Shown here in pieces: positions 1-11,935 of a stretch of DNA of 64,000 bases. The translations under genes and the position numbers were made by a program. The DNA comes from Aplectana chamaeleonis. Its lineage: Eukaryota > Nematoda > Chromadorea > Rhabditida > Cosmocercidae. How positions within the stretch are numbered: position 1 is the first letter of the stretch; every line of letters starts with the position of its first letter. Location of the stretch: assembly GCA_029168955.1 (NCBI GenBank), contig JAPDOI010001572.1, positions 99,667 through 163,666 of the forward strand, read 5' to 3'. The notes beneath the pieces are model-generated. The model was not told the origin of the DNA. It did not search any database and saw nothing but the letters and a program-made list of their open reading frames with translations.

Positions 1-511
1 GTTCCCAACAAGCATCGCATACTTACATAGTTGAGAAGCCTTCCTTAAGAGTAGTAGATACAAGATTCCGTTCAAAACGCAAGAAACCATCACCGTGCGC
101 ATTATGGCCAAAACCTATAAGCTGTACTGAGTAAGCTGGTATTTTGTGACGAACAGTTGCTTACCTTGCCGTAGAGGACTATTGACATCGAACAATTCCC
201 ACTGCTGCTTATTTGAACAACAAGAAAAAGGAGAGAAAGGCTTTTGTTCGATTTTTCTTGAATGTTCAACTAAAGTTCTACGACGAAAAGGTTTCCAAAG
301 TGTCCAAAAACAGGAATCGTCACACGCATAGCACCAACTCTCCCTTGCATCTTTAGTATTAAGAAACAAACGTGCACAGAAGAATAACATGCTGGAAACG
401 ATGAGAATCGGGCCGTAAAAGCAGTCGATTATGGCAAAGTGTCAAGAAATCGGCCGCATGTGTGAGCATGATCTGCCAAGGCGGCTGCAAGATGGTGATC
501 ATCCCCATCTT
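1..511. other. No recognised feature
   Basis: I see no convincing coding exon, RNA gene or repeat here. Short open frames exist on both strands, but they overlap each other and have no splice or family support. Confidence 0.5.
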
Positions 512-685
512 CAGGGGTGCGTTCCAAGAACATTACTATGGCAAAAGGCTCCCATGGAAACGTAGCCACGGCGCCGTGGAAGCGATTAGCAGTGATGATT
601 CGTAGCCATGGGAAGCAAACGCGTTCATGGAAAGGCCTTTTACCCTCCATCGGCATCGCGGGATCATTTTTGGAACGCACCCCAG
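512..685. mobile_element. Short TIR element (MITE), possibly hAT-like
   Basis: The ends are inverted repeats: CAGGGGTGCGTTCCA on the left and TGGAACGCACCCCAG on the right, about 174 bp apart. The interior has further partial self-complementarity, with GGCAAAAGG opposite CCTTTTACC. A CAGGGG terminus suits hAT elements, but no clear 8-bp duplication flanks it, so the superfamily is a guess. There is no coding capacity. Confidence 0.6.
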
Positions 686-810
686 AATCGGTCACTGGAT
701 AGCCCTCAAATAGCCGAGAAATGACCGAGCTAACCCTGCTTGCCAGAAAACGTCCATAAAATAATTGCGAAAAAACTACGTTGCCGCCAGCTGTCAATTT
801 TTTTCGGCTG

Positions 811-1247
811 AAACTCAAAGAATCTAATTTAGACTATGCTGAGCGTCACGGCTACATCCGTGATGTTGTGAAGGACATCGTCCATGATCCCGGGCGTGGT
901 ACACCGTTGGCCATCGTTGCTTTGCGCGACCCATACAAGTACAAGATCGTGAAGAGCTCTATTGTTGCCGCCGAGGGAATGTACACTAGACAGATTGTAT
1001 ACTACGAAAAAAATTGGAAACAAGAGTTGGATCTCTTCCTGAGGGAACCACCAACGGCGAGGTTGAGGGCAAGTGCGGTGACCGAGGAAAGCTCGCTAAC
1101 TGCTCAGGTAACTATGCCACCGTTGTCGCCCACAACCCTTAAACCAGGATGACCCGTATTCGTCTCCCATCCGGAGCCAAGTAGGTTATTCAGTCGGCCA
1201 ACCGTGCTATGATTGGTTTGGTCGCTGGTGGCGGTCGTACCGACAGG
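811..1247 (+). pseudogene. Ribosomal protein L8 (uL2) processed-type pseudogene
   Basis: The first part translates to a clear large-subunit protein L8/uL2 segment ([10 protein letters not shown], then [20 protein letters not shown], then VAAEGM). Around 1030 the frame shifts. The continuation in another frame reads [39 protein letters not shown] and NRAMIGLVAGGGRTD. Two in-frame stops break this second part, one just after HNP and one after PSGAK. Both the N-terminus and the C-terminal RNA-binding half of the protein are missing. No intron interrupts the alignable part, which fits a retrocopy of an mRNA. It lies about 1 kb upstream of the repeat-module gene and shows no functional link to it. 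The identity is firm; the non-functional status follows from the frameshift and stops. Confidence 0.9.
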
Positions 1248-1654
1248 CGAGAATCAGCCATCTACTAAGACGACTGTGGTTCCGCTCAAAGCGATATTCG
1301 GTTGCATTTCGGACAGCAGTTGCTGTCAGGATGACTCAAAATTTTAATATCTGCTGGTTTCTCTTTATTCCAGCCTCTTTTCGAGAGGATGAAGCCTTGG
1401 GATAGGGTACCTGTCACAGCCTGTGCGCACCTGCCACAGGCCGCAGCAAGGATACCATCTCGGCATGGTCCGCAATACAGAAGCCTTTCTCACAGCGGGC
1501 CATTATGGATCCCCCCGGACCACTCAAAGAACTGCCAATCCTGCGACTCTCAAGCTATCGTGATGACACTGCAATCAAGCTGAGGCTGCTACAGCAACCG
1601 GACAAGAGTCGCATTTGAGTTTTCAAGAGATTTTTTTCACATTTTTGAGTAGGC
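1248..1654. other. No recognised feature
   Basis: Between the L8 pseudogene and the foldback repeat I see no supported gene or repeat. Confidence 0.4.
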
Positions 1655-2060
1655 AGCACGCTCGCCACCACTTAAGCGACAGCGCTTGTGCAGTCATGAG
1701 TTTATTGATCCCCGAGCGACCGGGTCTTCTCGAAATGCAGATGTGTAACTGGGGCTATTGCAGCGGTAGGGGCCACTTGGCCATCACACTTGGCCGCGCC
1801 GTTTTGCGCACCGTAACGACTCCTGATTTTGAAGAAGGGAGGAGGGGAAGGAACCCAGGGTTGATGCTCTAATTGAGCGGCAGCAAGGAAAAAAATTGAC
1901 GTGGCTAAGTACAATTGCAAAGTGCCCCCTCCTGCGGTGATAGCCCCAGTCACACACATATCTGCATATCCAAGAGACGTGGTCGTTCACAGATCAATAT
2001 GCATGAAACCCAGGGCTGAACAGCCGCTGTCGCTCAAGCGGTGGCCAGCGTGTTGCTTAC
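1655..2060. repeat. Foldback repeat with a MITE-like core
   Basis: The two halves are imperfect inverted copies of each other (for example GCAGCACGCTCGCCACCACT near 1655 against AGCGGTGGCCAGCGTGTTGC near 2037). A core at about 1745-1950 has ends reading GGGGCCACTTGG and, inverted, CAAAGTGCCCCC. It carries CTCCTGATTTTGA, a string also found in the related element at 29.83-30.03 kb. No coding content. Confidence 0.6.
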
Positions 2061-2169
2061 TCACACAAACCATTGCCCGGAGCGAAACCGGCTCCTCCCA
2101 ATCATCCAGTTGGTAGAGTACACCATATGTTTGTTTTTTTTTTCAAAAGGATACTCAGAAGATAAGAAC

Positions 2170-2179
2170 TATATATAAA
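2170..2179 (+). promoter_or_regulatory. TATA-like element upstream of the module gene
   Basis: TATATATAAA lies about 95 bp before the ATG at 2274. The position suits a core promoter, but AT-rich strings of this kind are common here. No trans-splice acceptor is obvious between it and the ATG. Confidence 0.3.
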
Positions 2180-2273
2180 CATGATAGCTAAATCCTTGCT
2201 CGAATGTAAACGAGTAACTCTCATTGCACTAGTCAAGGGTCTTTGTGTGAAATACCTTACTGAAGAATCGTTA

Positions 2274-2342
2274 ATGCTGTCACTGTTGTTATTACTTGCA
2301 ATTTTCTGGATTCAACTCGTGTTCTGCGGAAGCAAAAAGAAG
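2274..2342 (+). CDS. Exon 1: start codon and hydrophobic leader
   Basis: Residues 1-23. MLSLLLLLAIFWIQLVFC is a strongly hydrophobic leader, and GSKKK follows. The exon ends in phase 0 at the donor GTATGA. The frame stays open upstream, but this ATG is the first that gives a clean leader. Cleavage near the Cys-Gly junction is a guess; an uncleaved anchor is equally possible. Confidence 0.75.
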
Positions 2343-5300
2343 GTATGACCCTCTTCACACCGTTGACTGCTTGTTTGAACATGGTCTCGTTTTAACTCTA
2401 TATTTAACAGGAAGAAGAAGGCGGTGAAGGTTAGTTGTCACACCACATTCCGCTTTTCAGAATAGACGCCAGTAGAGGATTGTGACTGAAAAGTTGCCAC
2501 TCCATTCATTCTTCCCATAATATCTCTTTGCTAAGGAGACGAAGGAGGCTCAGATGATGGAGACAAGAAGTCCAAATCCAAATCCAAATCAAGACATAAG
2601 AAATCAAAATCGTCAAAACGGAAGAAGAAGGTGAGGAATATGTACAACACAGACTTTATTGCTATTCCTCCACATCTTTGTCAAAACTTACGCGAAAGGA
2701 CGATGACTCTGGAAGAATTCGTAATAAATCAGCACGCTCCAGAGTGCGTTCAAAGTTAGCAACGCAAGCGACAACCGTCGCTGAGGTGAGCGCGGCTGAA
2801 GATGAAATATTGATTGCAGCTCGCCGATACTGGCTAGCTACAATCGCTACGAGCTATACTCAATATTCTTTCACCTTCAACCGCAATAACTTTTCACGCA
2901 TTCACAATCCTAGGGCTCCTTTACAGTTCCACCACCGATGGATGCGAAAACATGCTATCGAATGGAATCGATCACGATCGATAGGCATGATCACTATGCT
3001 GTCGCATCGCACAGTGGACGAAGTCTAAAATAGGCTTAAACAGCTGCGTTTTTGTAAGTTGCGCTGAATGTGTTGGTTAGCGATAGTACGACCGCTTGCC
3101 ACAGGTGAAGCTCGGAATGTGAACCCCCTCCACGAATGTCCCATCAATGATATTGAATACGCTAATCTTATCTGTGATGGTGATTCGCCTCAACAAAGGC
3201 ACCTTTCCTGGGTGAGATTTCATTTTTATCAACTTAAACATCGTTGATGGGGTCTGCTTGCTTCAACCAAGCCTTCCAGCCTCCTCAACTGCCACCACTT
3301 CCTCAAGCTGACCATTGGCCCCAAGCTGCTTCTGATTAACGTTGCGAAGCCACTTCCAACCTCCTCATCTGTCTCGAATACTACAACTTCCTCTATCTTC
3401 CACAAAAGACGTTTCAGCCGAACCGGTCATAATATGGATACTTTCATATATCATCTGAGTTGTTGCGCGCATTTTAGGAGAAAGGTACATAAACTCGCCC
3501 GAATGCCCAAGCTGTCGGCGTGCGTGTCAATGGCGGTCGTCGCAGAGTAGCATTTTCGAACATGAGAATCGATTAACAGGAGCATTAGACGAATAGCGAA
3601 TGACATAACCAGTGAGTGCGCGAGTAATGGAGCGTCGGGGGCAGTTTTGCTCATAAACAAATCATACGTATCGATCAAACGTGTTGAGACAGATAATTGC
3701 ACGGAAACGTGTTTTGTCGGTACTCTTTCAGGAAATAATAGACGACTCCTACTTTAGAGAAATCTCACGAGAATCGATCAACCCACTAAAGCCGTCGAAT
3801 GCTTTAGTCTTTTTCGCAGTACTGCTGAACTGTTCGGATGTGATACCAACCGGAGCGGTAGGTCATGCCCGAACAATTGCTAATTTCATGGTATTCTTCA
3901 GTGGGTCGTCTGTTCCGAAAGAGCACCGTTTTGTCACTTTGAAAGCATGTTTCAAGCGTAAGGAGCCGATTGGGCCCTCCGGAACTCTTATACCGCTATC
4001 CCATCCCACTCAGCTGTAGAAAACTTCACTAAAAATGCTTTTTGCGCTTGTGAAACAAACACGTACGCCGACAGCGTGGATCATCCACTTCGGACAGACT
4101 TTCCTCCAGCGCCAAAAATACTCTGCACTGACTTGCCACTACTCCCTCACGTTCGTTTTGGTCCAACCCTACAACGCTGTGCTTCCGCATACTGCACATA
4201 TGGGCTCTATCCTAGACGAGGTGGCGGGAGCTCAGGCTTCAAGAGAGAAACTGGAAATAAAACAAGTTCATAATTTGCCACCGGCACAGAATTCTCACCG
4301 AAGTGTTGTAGATTTTCTTTCAAAGTTTTCCATGTTGTGGGCCTGATATCGTGATCAATGTTACTCGCCTTAGTGAGGCTCTTTCAGCCTTCTCCCTCGT
4401 CTGTTCACAGCTTCAGCCGCTTTACTCTTCAGAAAACTGAGTGTGAAATGAAAAACACCGCTTCTCCATTTCTTTTTAATATCCTACCTTAGGCCCTGGT
4501 CATAGTTGGTGCTATTTGCATCTGCATCCCCCGCACTCCCCGCACCCTCCAACACCCCCCGCACCCCCCGGTCGATACGTATGTTTAAAATGATGATGGA
4601 GTGAGGTTGAGAAAATCACTCGGATGCATCCAACCCAGATATGACTGATGGATTGACGTGGCCAACAGGATTGCACCTGTTCAGAGAAATAGTGAAGGCG
4701 AGTATGGTGAAGTCACGGAGGTAGCAGTAAGGTTAGCTTTCTAGTGATACGCAATAAGCGATCATCGACCCCACCCCACCCGGTGATTTTCTTATCCGCC
4801 GTCATCCACGTATTGCATGGATATCGACTCGCGTCGGATACATTGGAGTGATTTTTCTTCAACTCTCACTCCATCATTTTAAACATACGTATCGACCGGG
4901 GTGCGGGGGTGTTGGGGGTGCGGGGGAGCGGGGATACACCGAGTGATTTTTCTCAGCTTCACCTCACCATGTTGTTCATAACTGCACTGACCGGGTGGGT
5001 GTTGGGGGTGCGGGGGATACACCGAGTGATTTTTGCATCCCATTTCCAATGCATTCTGTGTGTATCGACCGGGCTGGAGGCGTCGGCTCATCCAACTATG
5101 ACCGGGGCCTTATCAATTGGCTATCACCAATTTTGTTTACCGTGAGAATTTTGTGCCAATGGCAAATTATAATCGTCTCCAAATAAACCACCGACTGAAA
5201 AGTTATCAATCGAAGTGTTTCCAAACTGTTTTCATAACAACAGCGACTGATAGCGGTATCAAGCATCTTTCACACGAGTTTTGCTTCATTTCTTTGAATA

Positions 5301-8300
5301 AATCTTGGGTGCCCCCTCCCGTTTAGGGTAGACCCCACATATGTTACTAGACGGTGTCGATTGCAGAGCATGTATAGTGGAGTCCACCAAGAGTAAGTTC
5401 CCATTTACTTATCAATAAGAGAAGCGGTCGGCTGGGTATCAATGTGCATGAATCCCATACCGGCACGCTCGATACCAAGCGGTTGTGCTGAAACGAGTTT
5501 CATGTTCATTGATCTCCAATCGACCGCTTCTCATTGATAAGTAAACGAGACACTTTTGGTGGACCTCCACTATAATGATTTTCAACGCTCATCTGAAATT
5601 TTGAGCCGGTCGGTCTAAAGTCCGTTTGATAAAGAAACTAGACGCAAAATACCGTGCGGTACCGACTGCCACAAAGCCATAAAATGCTTTTCAAACTTTC
5701 GTTTGAGAGAGTTTAAAGGCACCATACACGCTCGTAAACGTGATTGAGATAACTGCGTGAAAAATAGAATGGTATGGCATTCAGATTAGCAGCATCGCCT
5801 ACGCATTTTGAAGCGTCAGAAACGAGCCACAATGCCACTAAGCATGAAGTTAGAAGTTGGCCCTGCTCCTGTAGCTTCTTTCACGCTCCCCTGTATTTGC
5901 CCCTTTTCCTGCAAAAGCAAGGCTGCTTGGGTCATGTCCACCGTTGGTACTGTTGGTAGATTGCCTGGACAAGTGCAAAACCACACACGTCACCGATTTG
6001 GCGAAGATGGCCCAGCAACCCCGCATTGAAGGAAAAGGGCAAATACAGTGGGCGTGGAAAATACAGGGCAGGGCCAACTTTCTAAACCTCATGGTAGCGG
6101 CATTGTCAGGGGTCGCTTTTTGGACACTTCAAAATGCGTAAGCATTATTTTGTGTAAGCCATACGGTTCGATTCACGTACTTATCTCAACCACGATTACG
6201 AGCGTGTATGCTGCCTTTAAGTCGGTCGGTTAGATAGAGGAATGCAACGGATATCATCATTTCATGCCCTTGTGGCAATCGGTACCGCTCGGTATTTGGA
6301 GTTTACTTATATGTATCCTCTATTTCGGAATGAAATTCACTACTGTCGATCGCGTGCCTGTGCTGCGCCTCCTTCTCTCAACACTTTCGCTGCTGTCATC
6401 ACTGCCCCTGCCCCGCACAAGCACGCCGAGGAACAGAGTAAATTTGCCACCGAAACAGAGGACATGCATACCGTATAGCATAAAAACCAGCGAGACCTAG
6501 CGAAGTTTTCGCTTCCAGAAAACTTTGGCGTGCGCCAACTTCTTGACGCAGACGCTTGTCAACTGACTTCCGTCTACCCAAAAAAGTTGCTGCTCCTATG
6601 GACTCTCCTAATCAGGAGCAGACTGCCGGGACATTAATAACTGGGCGTGGGGGCATGCGAAAATGTCCGTTCAATACCGCAAAACATAGAAGCCAGCGGT
6701 AGATTGATTGTTTCCGGCACCAAATTTACGACCTCTGCCGTCCCTGCTTCCTTTACATCGAAACATACCGCCCTTCCTTCCGATTTTGCAAATTCCTGCA
6801 AGCGACTATTCTCGTTTTACCTCTTTTCACGATAAGGAAAACGCACTCGCATTCTAGGTGCTGTTTCCCCTGGTTGACCAACACCATGCCCTTTGTTCTC
6901 ACAATAAATGAAATATGCACGCGGATGTTGATGTTTTATGAAGCAGATTTTGATAAGCCCCAGACTTTCAGCAAAAATATATATATCTGGTTAAAGGCAT
7001 CGTACGTGCAAAAAACCGTATCTCTTTTTTTCATGTTTTTGAGCAGGCGAATCTCTGACATACAGAATAAGAGTGGAAAGGCTCCACGAAACCATCGATT
7101 TTTGCGAAAAACTCATTTTGAAATGTCTCGAATTATTCACTTCCCACCCTTCCGTCGATTTCGGTGTGTCTGGTGCAATTACGTCTGAAGTTTCTTTTTT
7201 TTCGCAAGCGTCGGATGTGTTTTTGCTTCCAAACTTATTAGATGGGTGAATTCCTTGTTGCTCTCTCTGTTGACTGGAACTTATTTTGAAAAAATAAAAG
7301 TATCCATTGGGCAAGTTTGGATGTTAGAATCTCCTGAACTAAAAATTTCAATGCTGAATCATCCAAGCGCAGCTGTGGTGGCGCTTCTGTTCTTGTGCTA
7401 GATGGTTGGTGAAAATTGGTGGCAAATCTTCATTTTGAACCACTCCAACTTCAGGAGCCTCATGTTTTTGACGCGCAAAACTGCAACAACGTATTCCGCC
7501 GGGCTCAATCATGAAATTGAGCCTGAAAAAATGGATATTGGTTTTCAGCGCGAACGAGATGCCTTTAAGTGAAGTTAGTAGATCGAAGTGACTCAGAGCG
7601 GTTGTAATGAGCGAGCGAACAGGAGGAGATGTGGAAGGGATGCTGCTGCTCTCTTCTCCCAGATTCGCAAGCGAAAAGTCTGCGGAGTTCTTGCGCCCGC
7701 CTTCAGAACGCGTCGCACGCTTCTCGAGATACGTGTTCTCCTATTTTCCTTTGCTACAGAAAGGCTTAGATTTGGCATGGAAAATTTGACGAAATCTCTT
7801 TCCTTTGAAGTTCTACACACTTGGTCACGTTGCAGCACACTATGCTTGCGGTCCTGCACTTATTCTATGACGTCCTGCACACTCCCATTCGGGTCCTGCA
7901 CACTTCTTACGACTTCCTGCATACTCCCATTTGGGTCCTGCACGCTTTCTATGACGTCCTGCGCACTCCCATTTGGGTATTGCTCACTTTGTATAACATC
8001 CTGCACGCTCCAATTTGGGTCCTGCACACTTTCTATGACGTCTTGCATACTCCAATTCATCCTGCACACTCCCACTTGAGTCCTGCACACTTTCTATGAC
8101 GTCCTGCACACTCCCGTTCGGGTCCCGCGCACTTTCTATGACGTCCTGCACACTCCCACTGGGGTCTTGCACACACGTCTCATGGACGTCTCTTGCGCAC
8201 CCCGTTTGGGATCTAGACGAGGCCAGAAATTAGGATCAGGCGGTACCGATTGCCAAAGCCATGAAGCACTTTTGCACTTTTTCAATTGAGAGCCTGAGTC

Positions 8301-11300
8301 GGCCGGTCTGGATATAGAAATGCAACTGGATATCATCATTTCATGCCGTTGTGGCAATCGGTACCGCACGGTATTTGGAGTTTACTCCGTTTGGGTCCTG
8401 CGCACTTTTTATGACGCTCTGCAGACCTCCCCTCCCATTGGTGTCCCGCATTACGCCTCTACGACGTCCTGCACACCTCCCAATGAGGTACTGCACACTA
8501 TCGGATAACGTCCTGTACACTCTAATAAACCTAGCGATTCTATATGGCGTCCCATCCACTGCTACTGGAAACCTATCGCTTTGATTAATAGAGCGTAGCC
8601 CTTCTAGCGCCAGACGACTCGCAGAAGTTATCATGACCCACTTGGGCCAGAAGTGCGCCCCACGGACAAACAATGACATGGCTGCCCCCGAGCGCAACGT
8701 AAGAGGTTACTCGGGCTGGTTTTTTGGTAATCGATATATGTCCTACCCACCTAAATGTTGGTACCATTTCATACAAGTTTTGATCGACCATTCCTTGGAT
8801 CCGCGGGACACACATACACACACACATCGGGACATAATTGTCTTAAAGGCAGCAGACACGCTCGAAAAAGTTGTTGAGATAACTTCATTAGTGGGGTCGT
8901 GCAGGCCCTAGAAGAGCCCTCACGAAGTTGCATGCATTAAAAGTGAGACCAAGTGAGCGTATTTGAGCCGTAGTCAGTCACGAAATCATCCTTGTTCGCC
9001 CATCGATACCGGGCTCCGCCCCTCCATACAGGTACTCCAATGCTCGATTGCTGCCACTTCTAGATTACTTTAGCTTCTAACGGCGTAAGCGTTCCCAGAA
9101 AGGGCAGTAACGAGTACACTAGCGTCGTTATTCCAACAAATTTGTTGCTAGCTCCGCTATTTCCAGCCAGTGCCGTTCAACCTGCTGTCCATTTCTGGGC
9201 CAATATAGAACGTACCGTTATATCTTAATTTCAGTCGATTTGTTTTCGTCTTTTTCGGTATTTCTGAATACTATCAGCTTCAGGCCTTCGATTTAATCCA
9301 TAAAATTGATATCATTTTTGAGCGTGTCTGCTGCCTTTAAAGGCAGTGTTCACGATGAAAATCGTTTTTCTGTTTTCCAGCCTATCTTGAAAACGGCTCC
9401 ATGTTGATTCCAATGATGTCTCTGAAATCGTACACGACCTTCTGGGAACCAAGTTATGGTCCCTCACCATGATTGAGCTATGGCGGAAACATGGTGGACG
9501 AAAAAGTTGTTCTGAGGCTTGTAACGTCCGTCTTTTTGCAAATGCCGATCTGGTATGCGAGCTGACCTGAGTAAGGAGAGAAGCTGAGAGGTTGAAGGGA
9601 AGAACGGGGCTAATGATTGAAAATCATCGCTCATCTCACGATTCTCGAGCATTCATTTGTTCAACGTCGGTGGGCGTGTGATGCGCTTTTTGGGGTTTTT
9701 CAATGCGCTCGAAGTTTCTTGCAACTTCGGGCTACCTTTTTAGGGGCCTCTTCCTGGCTCGTTTTCATGCGTTCCTTCGACTTTAACGTTACAGAGTGTC
9801 CCTCCACTATCCAATCCTAGTGGAATTTCGAAAACTTTTTTCATCGTGAACACTGCCTTTAAGTATAAGGATTCAGGAAAAATGTATGTCGACAAAGAAA
9901 CGAGAGAGTATGATGTCATATTTCACAAATAATACTTTCAGTCCAAAGGAAAGAAGGATGAAGGTGATGAAGGAGATGAAGAAGGTGGTGCAGCATCTCC
10001 GGGAGCTCCACAACCACCAAAGCCGCCAGCTGTCGGAGGAATCGCAGGTACAATTGAAGATTGCCTAGGCCTCTGTCAGAGTTGGTTGAGAAAATCACCG
10101 TGGCCAGCCCAGTCGCTGCGTATGAGAAACATGGATGATGGAGGTTGGAAAAAAACACCCGGTGTACCCAGGTGTGTCTGACGCGGTCAATATTTATGAA
10201 ATATGTGGAACGATATCATGCATATCATTCATTTCTTACCTTATGTCAAGTGAACTTCGGTCGGGTCAGCCACATCGGGTGTGTTTTGCATCCCAACTCA
10301 TGCATGTCTTTCATGACTATCGACCGGGCTGGCTACACCGATCATCCAACTATGACCGAGGCCTTATGAAAGGCTACGCTGAGAGGACTTACTGGTGGAA
10401 ACCCTGTGCAAAATGATGGTGCAAGCCTAGTTGGGGGGCCACTCAGGTTCCAAGTGGAGGATGTATGATACCGCTCCTGGATATTGAAGTAATACCATGA
10501 ATGCTTAGGAAACAATGACTGAAAAATCTTTCAGCCATATAATTCCGGGAAAAATCAATTTCATGCAACATTCGTTTCATTTTCAGAGAAGAACCTAGAG
10601 TGCTCTCTAACTAGTTCTGTACCGGCAACATAACTCACTATCACGCCTTCTCACAAAACTATAAACCTCAAGCTGCAGATTTCATCCACCGTAATCCAAT
10701 CGACATGATAAGAGTAGGGCCAAGATCATACTTCCCACGACCAGCCACAGCTGCAGTGCACATCGGGCATATCGATTTTCGGTCGGCATTGATTGTTAAA
10801 GGCAGTGGTCGCGATGAGAAAAGTTGTGGACTGAAAGTTGTTAAAGACGAAAAGAGTAACAAGCATATATGCTGCGTTTTCCCAACGGACCATTCGGTAG
10901 GCCAGAAACAAACGAAAAACGACAAATTCTCTCCATGTGGCTTCCATGGCTGCATTTCTTGTTTTCTATGAGCGCGAATTGGCTGTTATGTACAGCTGGC
11001 ACTCCTCCTTCGAAAAACACCATACCTGAAAAAACCTGAATTTTTTTTGAGTTTTTTCACCATGAATATATACCCCCAAGATATATACCCAGATAATCAA
11101 AAAAATTCGATTGAAGTTTGTATAGTAGTTTTCGAAGAAGGCTTGGAAGGCATGTAAGTCAACCGAGTGTCGCCTCCTGGAAACGAAATATAGAGCTATA
11201 TGGGCCTTTGAAAGAAAAGTGATCCCTACAGATTTATAATACTCAAGCCGCAGATTTCGTCCACCGTAACCCAATGGACATGATAAGAGTAAAGGAACAC

Positions 11301-11904
11301 ATCTGCATCCCATTCACAACCGTGATAAAATGTCGGTTGTTGTATTATCATGCTTCTTGGAAGCAATGCACTCCGACACTCGTGGAATGAGGTTCTTGAT
11401 GACAGCATGGTGAGTGTTGTTGAAAGAAACAGTTGGACAGCACTGAAGTGCAGGAGTTTGGAGCGAAAACTGAAGCAACTGGGGCAACAATTGGAGTGGT
11501 AAAGCTTGGTTAGAAAGCAGCATTCTGGTGCAGCTAGAGGGGCATAAGGACCTAATGTGCTACACTATGCAGCAGTAGGGAAACCTGCATGTCCTCCAAC
11601 TTGAGGAGAGCAACTTGATGTGAAGGTCCTTAGTGCTGCGTTTCAACCACACGTCATAGGCCTATTTTGCTGATACTGAACACAGTTTAAAAAAACTGAT
11701 CTGCTATTTGGTCGTGGTGGCTGCGTTTCTTTTTTCTCCTTTTTGGCAAGCACGTGAAGCTCTGGCTCTTCGGGTCTGTTCATTCTTTGTTTACTGATTG
11801 TTTTGTGATTCTCCTCATTTGTGTGGTTGTTTTTGGTTGAGTCGGAACTCGACTTTTTTTGTTCGTTGCTTTCCTGTCGATTGCGCACCATGAGTGCAAA
11901 ATAA

Positions 11905-11935
<31 letters not shown>

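Noticed and set aside
429..818. 129-codon minus-strand ORF
   Set aside because: It overlaps the TIR element at 512-685 and has no family resemblance or splice support.
7588..8090. Long overlapping ORFs on both strands rich in Cys/Thr/Ser or Val/Gln/Asp
   Set aside because: They come from the 42-bp minisatellite, whose length keeps several frames open.
7840..8217. CRISPR-like repeat-spacer pattern
   Set aside because: The whole 42-bp unit is repeated, so there are no unique spacers, and the setting is eukaryotic.
10796..10830. A full TTAA element starting with TTAAAGGCAGTGGTCGC
   Set aside because: I could not find its right-hand end nearby, so only a solo terminus can be claimed.
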